DNA from: Streptomyces thinghirensis
GTDB taxonomy: Bacteria; Actinomycetota; Actinomycetia; Streptomycetales; Streptomycetaceae
Assembly: GCA_021502835.1 (NCBI GenBank)
Contig: JAKFGP010000014.1
Span: 18,148 to 82,147, forward strand
DNA: 64,000 nucleotides
Direction of reading: 5' to 3'
Under the pieces are notes generated by a model. The model saw only the letters and a program-made list of their open reading frames with translations. It searched no databases and was not told where the DNA came from. Both the position numbers and the translations under genes were made by a program. This document shows positions 59,216 through 64,000 of this stretch, in pieces. The first letter of the stretch is position 1; every line of letters starts with the position of its first letter.

Positions 59216-60843
59216 GTGAGTGACGGAGAGAAGGAACCGCGGCATCCGGGGACAGGCGACGGCTCGGGCTGGGTGGTGCGCTGAGCGTCTCCTGGCGGGC
59301 TTCGCCGCGCTCGCCGTCGCCGAACTGGTGGCGGCGGCGGTAGCGCCCGCAGGCCGGCCCGGTCGTCGCGGTCGGCGGGGCCGCCATCCGACCGTACGCC
59401 GATCGCCGTGAAGGACTGGGCGATCCGCAACTTCGGCACCAACGACAAGTTGATTCTCCAGCTCGGCATCCTCGCCGTCCTGGCGCTCTTCGCCCCTGGC
59501 CCTCGGCGCCGCCCTCCGCCACCGGCGCACGGGGGCGGCGGGGGTCCTGGTCTTCGGGGCGGTCGGGGGCGGCGGCGGCCACCAGCCGCCCCGACTCCAC
59601 GAGCGTCACCGACGCCCTCCCCTCCGTCCTGGGGCGATCGTCGGCGCGGCGCTCCTGTATCGTCCTCGTCGGCCGCCTCCTGGCGCCGCTCCCGGACGCG
59701 CCGGAAGCCCCCCGAAGCGCCTGGAGCGGCACCAGCGAGGGCTCCGCAAGGCTGGGACCGGCGCGGGTTCGTGATCGCGGCGACTGCCACTGCCGCCGCC
59801 TCGGCCGGGGCGGGCGTACTGGGCCGGGTCCTGAACGGTTCCAGCGGCCAGGAGGCCGTGGCCTCCTGCAACGAACATCGACCTGCCGCCGCCCGACTCA
59901 CGCGCCCCCGCGGCGCCCCCGGGGCGCACAGGTCAGGGTGGCGGACGTCAGCCCGTTCATCACGCCCAACGGCGACTTCACCGGGTGGACACCGCCCTGG
60001 TGGTCCCCAAGGTGGACGCCACGGCCTGGCGGTTGCGCATCCACGGCGAGGGCGTCACCAGGAGAAGACCTGACCTTCGACGACCTGCTGCGCCGCGAGC
60101 TGATCGAGCGGGACATCACCCTGACCTGCGTGTCCAACGAGGTCGGTGGCCCGCATCGTCGGCAACGCCCGCTGGATCGGCGTCCACGCTCGACGACCTG
60201 CTGAAGGAGGCGGCGTCCGGCCCTCGGCCGGCGGGCGGCCCCGCCGATCAGCTGGTGGCCCGCTCCGTGGACGGCATGACCATCGGCAGCCCGGTCGAGG
60301 AGGTCATGGACGGCCGCGACGCGATGCTCGCCGTCGTACGAACGGCCGGCTGCTGCCGTTCGACCACGGCTTCCCGTCCGCATGCTCGTCCCCGGCCTGT
60401 ACGGCTACGTGTCCGCCTGCAAGTGGATCGAGGACATCGAGCTGACCACGTTCGACGCGTACGACTCCTACCGGGTCAAGCGCGACTGGGCCCGCGAGGC
60501 CCCGATCAAGACCCAGTCCCGGATCGACACCCCGAAGCCGTTCGCCCGGCCGAAGGCGGGCACGGTGATGGTGGCCGGCGTCGCCTGGGCCCAGCACCCG
60601 CGGCATCGACAAAGATCGAGGTCCGCGTCGACGACGGGCCCTGGCAGGGGGCCACCCTCGCGGCCGAGGACTCGCGCGACACCTGGCGCCAGTGGTCCTA
60701 CGCCCTGGCAGGCCGCCAAGGGCGGCCACACCCTCACCGTGCGGGCGACCGACCGCACCGGCGAGGTGCAGACCGAGAAGCGCACCCGCACCGTTCCTGA
60801 CGGCGCCAGTGGATGGCACTCCGTCGTGGTGACGGTCGAGTGA
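59216..60843 (+). CDS. Membrane-anchored molybdopterin oxidoreductase (sulfite-oxidase fold)
   Basis: About 540 residues; GTG at 59216 (VSDGEKEPRHPG) is preferred since membrane text starts just after it. TM segments: RLLAGFAALAVAELVAAAV, ILQLGILAVLALFALALGAA, GVLVFGAVGAAAA, ALPSVLGAIVGAALLYRLVG; then GWDRRGFVIAATATAAASAG (twin-Arg-like DRRGFV). The catalytic domain has VDATAWRLRIHGEGVTR, LTFDDLLRRELIERDITLTC (Cys ligand of molybdenum, TLTCVSNEVGG), DDLLKEAGVRP, DGRDAMLAVGMNGRLLPFDH, GFPVRMLVPGLYGYVSACKW, IEDIELTTFDAYDSYWVKRD. The C-terminal Mo-dimer domain ends WHSVVVTVE. It transfers oxygen or electrons outside the membrane; its substrate is unknown. Confidence 0.88.
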
Positions 60844-60928
60844 CTCACAGGACCAAGCACCCTCCCCTGCTCGGCGGCGGTTCAAGGCGTCGGCGTCCGC
60901 ACCCGGGCGGTGAGGAAGGCCGGTCCGT

Positions 60929-60948
60929 TCGGCGACCGTGGTCGCCGA
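60929..60948 (+). terminator. Inverted repeat after the molybdopterin oxidoreductase gene
   Basis: TCGGCGACC (60929-60937) and GGTCGCCGA (60940-60948) pair perfectly around GT. As RNA the innermost bases would form the loop, leaving an 8-bp G/C stem. It lies 86 bp after the stop. Streptomyces terminators often lack a U-run, so a terminator is possible; a dimeric regulator site is the alternative. Confidence 0.35.
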
Positions 60949-61114
60949 TCCGATGCACACGACACTTTGTCCCCGCAGCGGAAGAAGAATCGAGATCTTG
61001 CGCGAAAGGGGTTACAGGTGCGGACCAAGGCCGCTAACTTCCTTGAAATGAACCGGTCATAGTCATCTCTCGACCGGGCTCGACTGCGCGACGGCGCGCG
61101 CCCGTACTCCCTCA

Positions 61115-61137
61115 CGGCAGGCCTCGCACGCCTGCCG
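61115..61137 (+). promoter_or_regulatory. 8-bp stem hairpin in the sugar dehydrogenase leader
   Basis: CGGCAGGC (61115-61122), 7-base loop, GCCTGCCG (61130-61137): perfect pairing, 28 bp before the GTG at 61166 and just upstream of its ribosome site. It could affect translation or mark an operator. Confidence 0.4.
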
Positions 61138-61165
61138 CCACCCCCCCACTCCCCGGGAGAACTCT

Positions 61166-63886
61166 GTGCGCACGAGACCGCTCGGACGCAGACGTGTCCG
61201 CTCCTTACTGCCGGCCCTGGCATGATGCCCTCGCCCTGGCGCTGCCGATGAGCCCGCCGCCGCCGCCCCGGCCGACCCCGGCGGCGGCCGCGGCCGCGGC
61301 CGCCGAGGAGTTCCAACAGGTCACCTCGCCGAGGGCGTGGCCGAGACGGGCGAGCCTATGACGATGGCCGTGCCGCCGGACCGGTCGGTGCTGCACACCT
61401 CAGCGCGACGGCACACTCCGGCTGACCGACGCGGCGGGCACCACGAAGGTGGCGGGCAGGCTCGACGTCTACAGCCACGACGAGGAGGGGCTGCAGGGCG
61501 TCGCCGCCACCCGGGCTTCTCCACCAACCGGTTCGTGTACCTCTACTACGCCCCCCAGCTCGACACACCGGCCGGTGACGCGCCGGCCGACGGGTCGGCG
61601 TCCGACTTCGCCCGTTCGACGGGGTCAACCGCCTCTCCCGGTTCGTCCTGAAGACCGACGGCACCCTGGACCCGGCCAGCGAGAAGAAGATCCTCGACGT
61701 GCCCGCCTCCCGCGGCCTGTGCTGCCACGTCGGCGGCGACATCGACCCCGACGCGGCGGGCAACCTGTACCTGTCGACCGGCGACGACACCAACCCCTTC
61801 GCCCCCGGACGGCTACACCCCCATCGACGAGCGCGCCTCGCGCAACCCCGCCTACGACGCCCAGCGTTCCTCGGGCAACACCAACGACCTGCGCGGCAAG
61901 ATCCTGCGGATCAAGGTGAACGCCGACGGGTCGTACGGCATCCCGTCGGGTAACCTCTTCGCGCCCGGCACCGCGAAGACCCGGCCCCGAGATCTACGCC
62001 ATGGGCTTCCTGCAACCCCTTCCGGATGAGCGTCGACAAGGCCATTGGCACCGTCTACGTCGGCGACTACGGCCTGACGCCGGCAATTCCCTCCGCGGGC
62101 GCCTCCCAGGGCTCCGCGCCGGACAGGTCGAGTTCAACTCGATCACCAAGGCCGGCAACTTCGGCTGGCCCTACTGCACCGGCGACAACGACGCCTACAC
62201 CGACTACAACTTCGCTACTGGAACCTCAGGTGCCCAGTTCAAACTGCGCTGCCCCGAAGAACACTTCACCGAACAACACCGGCCTCACCGACCCTGCCGT
62301 CCGCCCAGCCCGCCTGGATCCCTCTACGACGGGTGGCTCCGGTACCGGAGTTCGGCGGCGGCTCTGAGTCGCCCATGGGGGACCCGTCTACCGCTACGAC
62401 GCGGACTCCACCTCCGAGGTGAAGTTCTCGAGGCCTACGCGACGGCGACTTCTTCGCCGGCGAGTTCGGCCGCCGCTGGATCAAGGCATCGAGACCGGCG
62501 GCGACGGAACCGTGCAGTCCATCAACCTCCTTCCCCGGGAGCGGCACCCAGGTGATGGACATGGCCTCTGGCCCGGACGGCGCCCTCTACGTCCCCGACT
62601 ACGGCACCGGCTACTTCAACGGCGACGCCAACCCGCCCTGTACCGCATCGAGCACGTCACCGGCGGCCACGCCCCGGTGGCTCCAGGCCAAGGCGAACAC
62701 CACCTCCGGCACGGCGCCCCTCGCGGTGACCCTTCTCGTCCGCCGGCAGCCTCGACGCGGACGGCGACGCCCTCACGCATCGGCCTGGGACTTCGGCGAC
62801 GGCGCGACCTCCACCGCCGCCAGCCCCTCCCACACGTAGCGACCGCCAACGGCCAGTACACGGCCACCCCCTCAAGGTCACGGACAGACCGGCGAGTCCG
62901 CCACCGCCTCTCCGTGCAGATCACCGTCGGCAACACCGCGCCCACCGTGGCGGATCGACCTGCCCACCGACGGACGCGTCTACGACTTCGGCGCCGCGAT
63001 CCCGTTCAAGGTGATCGCGGACCGACTCCCGAGGACGGGGCGCCGTCGACTGCGCCAAGGTGAAGGTCACCTTCATCATCGGCTACGACAGCCACGGACA
63101 ACCTGCAGACCTCCGCCACCGGCTGCACCGGCACCCTCCAGACCCTGGCTGACGGCGAACACGACCCGAACGCTATCATCTCGGTGTCATCGACGCCGAG
63201 TACACCGACAACGGGCGCGAACGGCCAGGCCCGCCCTCACCACCCACGACCAAGCACATCACCCAGCCCAGCCACCGGCAGGCCGAGCACTACGGCGACT
63301 CCGCGGGCGTCCAGAGTCGTCACCCATCGCCCTCGCGCACGGCGGCAGGACGGTCGGCTACATCGAGAACGGCGACCGGATCTCCTTCCAGCCGTACGCC
63401 CTCGACAACACCCAGGGCCTTCACCGCCCGGGTTCCCCGGCCGGCACCGGCGGGACGATCGAGGTGCGCGCCTGATCGCCGACCGGCACCCCGCTCGGCA
63501 CGGCGACAGTGCCGGTGACCGGCGGCTGGGAAATCCCTTCCAGGACGTGACGGCCGCACTAGCAACCAGCCGGCCGGCTCCACGACCCCTCTACCTCGTC
63601 TTCGCGGGCGGCGCCGGCTCGCTGTTCGGACGTGGACGAGTTCCTCGTTCGGCACGTCGGCGACACCCGCACCGGTCCGGTCACCGGGGTCGGCGGGTGC
63701 GCCCGGACGTGGACAACCGGGCACGGCCGACGGTACGGAGGTGCAGGTCTGGACGTGCAACGGGAGTGCGGCGCAGGAGTGGACGGCTGCCGGTGACGGG
63801 ACGCCAAAGGCGCTGGGCAAGTGCCCGACGTGTCCGGTGGCGGCAGCGCGGACGGTACGCGGATCCAGCTCTGGACGAACGGCTGA
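61166..63886 (+). CDS. Secreted PQQ-dependent sugar dehydrogenase with PKD, CBM6 and ricin-lectin domains
   Basis: About 900 residues. GTG at 61166 has GGGAGA 7 bases upstream. Signal peptide: VRTRPLGRRRVRSLL, then an Ala/Leu-rich core and an Ala-rich stretch. The GSDH propeller reads EGVAETGEPMTMAV, DEEGLQGVAADPGFSTNRF-like text, FVYLYYAPQLDTPAG, GLCCHVGGDIDPDAAGNLYL, STGDDTNPFA, GNTNDLRGKILRIKVNADGS, EIYAMGF, VYVGDYG, FNSITKAGNFGWPYCTGDND, MDMASGPDGALYVPDYGTGY. It is followed by PKD (AWDFGDGATSTAASPSHT), a linker with NTAPTV, CBM6 (RQAEHYGDSAGVQ, VGYIENGDRISFQPYALDNT) and a ricin-type repeat (VQVWTCNGSAAQEWTAAGDG, SADGTRIQLW). It oxidises sugars outside the cell, with modules for glycan binding. 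The 3' end is unreliable. Confidence 0.85.
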
Positions 63887-63887
63887 A

Positions 63888-64000
63888 GCGGCGCACGAAA
63901 AACGCGAAAGCGTTTCACGATAAATGCGAAAAACAAGGTTACACAAACCCTGGACAAGGGTTAAACACCTAAATCTGGATAACTGGAACGAAGCAATACC
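63888..64000. other. A/T-rich tail of doubtful sequence
   Basis: By count, 51 of these 113 bases are G or C (about 45%), against well over 65% elsewhere. It begins where the ricin lectin should continue; TNPGQGL, then IWITGTKQY are weakly like the next lectin repeat with many G positions read as A. Low-quality sequence at a contig edge is the simplest reading; a true junction with foreign DNA is the alternative. Confidence 0.5.

Larger units (their letters stand above)
60844..61165. other. 322-bp intergenic region with two inverted repeats
   Basis: No protein is recognisable on either strand. A 9-bp perfect inverted repeat (TCGGCGACC / GGTCGCCGA, 2-base centre) lies at 60929-60948. A less G/C-rich patch at about 60985-61065 is the likely promoter zone of the sugar dehydrogenase. 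A further hairpin (61115-61137) lies near its start. Confidence 0.55.

Overview
The window is high-GC actinobacterial DNA that reads as Streptomyces. Evidence includes GTG/TTG starts with AGGAG-type ribosome sites, third-position G/C, and a gene set known from Streptomyces coelicolor: an SCO0607-type lipoprotein, an rsbV-rsbA-sigB stress locus next to dpsA, a Ku gene, and a fur-katG pair. From memory, this order resembles the left-arm region of the S. coelicolor chromosome around SCO0613 to SCO0560; no alignment was run. The main caveat is quality. Almost every gene is interrupted by single-base gains or losses, yet conserved protein sequence resumes in another frame straight afterwards. I read these as sequencing or assembly errors, so most CDS entries join several frames and their residue numbers are approximate.

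Layout. 1-3959: end of a phosphoketolase, then a GH65 glycoside phosphorylase/hydrolase. 3973-4983: a secreted and a small unknown protein. 5054-7832: arginine deiminase and a basic amino-acid antiporter. 7932-13145: DMT transporter, an H1-like winged-helix protein, an SCO0607-type lipoprotein, a coiled-coil protein, a DUF488 protein, a GNAT enzyme and an FBP/EF-G-binding zinc protein. The FBP gene is divergent from a WHG-type TetR regulator (13217-13788) and shares a 25-bp operator-like palindrome with it. 13835-21634: SGNH hydrolase, class I amidotransferase, a YtcJ-type amidohydrolase coupled to its TetR regulator, an NCS1 permease, a methyltransferase and a FemX-like enzyme.

21872-26616 is a stress block: Ku, sigma-B, the MEDS-kinase anti-sigma factor RsbA, the STAS antagonist RsbV, a PRC-barrel protein, a small membrane protein and Dps. 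26822-36098 holds membrane proteins, an MFS remnant, a flavodoxin-type reductase, a Cys-rich protein, a His/Met-rich membrane protein with an ECF sigma factor, a methyltransferase, an alpha/beta hydrolase, a GH25 lysozyme and a TIGR01777 epimerase. 36145-38861 is a thiol-redox operon: CcdA, a DsbA-like protein, a CxxC membrane protein and a secreted protein.

38992-46564: PhzF with a divergent LysR regulator, peptidase E, then an IclR-DUF1177-NCS1 permease-M20 peptidase cluster that looks like one uptake and hydrolysis pathway. 46672-50749: two polyprenyl diphosphate synthases, two small proteins and an MpaB/DUF2236 oxygenase, apparently an isoprenoid-modifying cassette. 50827-55364: DUF350 and DUF475 membrane proteins, then fur-katG. 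55416-63886: a GlxA-type regulator, MFS exporter, APH-type kinase, small unknown protein, molybdopterin oxidoreductase, and a modular PQQ sugar dehydrogenase (PKD, CBM6, ricin lectin). The last ~110 bases are only about 45% G+C and look like poor sequence or a contig edge.

I saw no rRNA, tRNA, CRISPR array, complete insertion sequence or replication origin.
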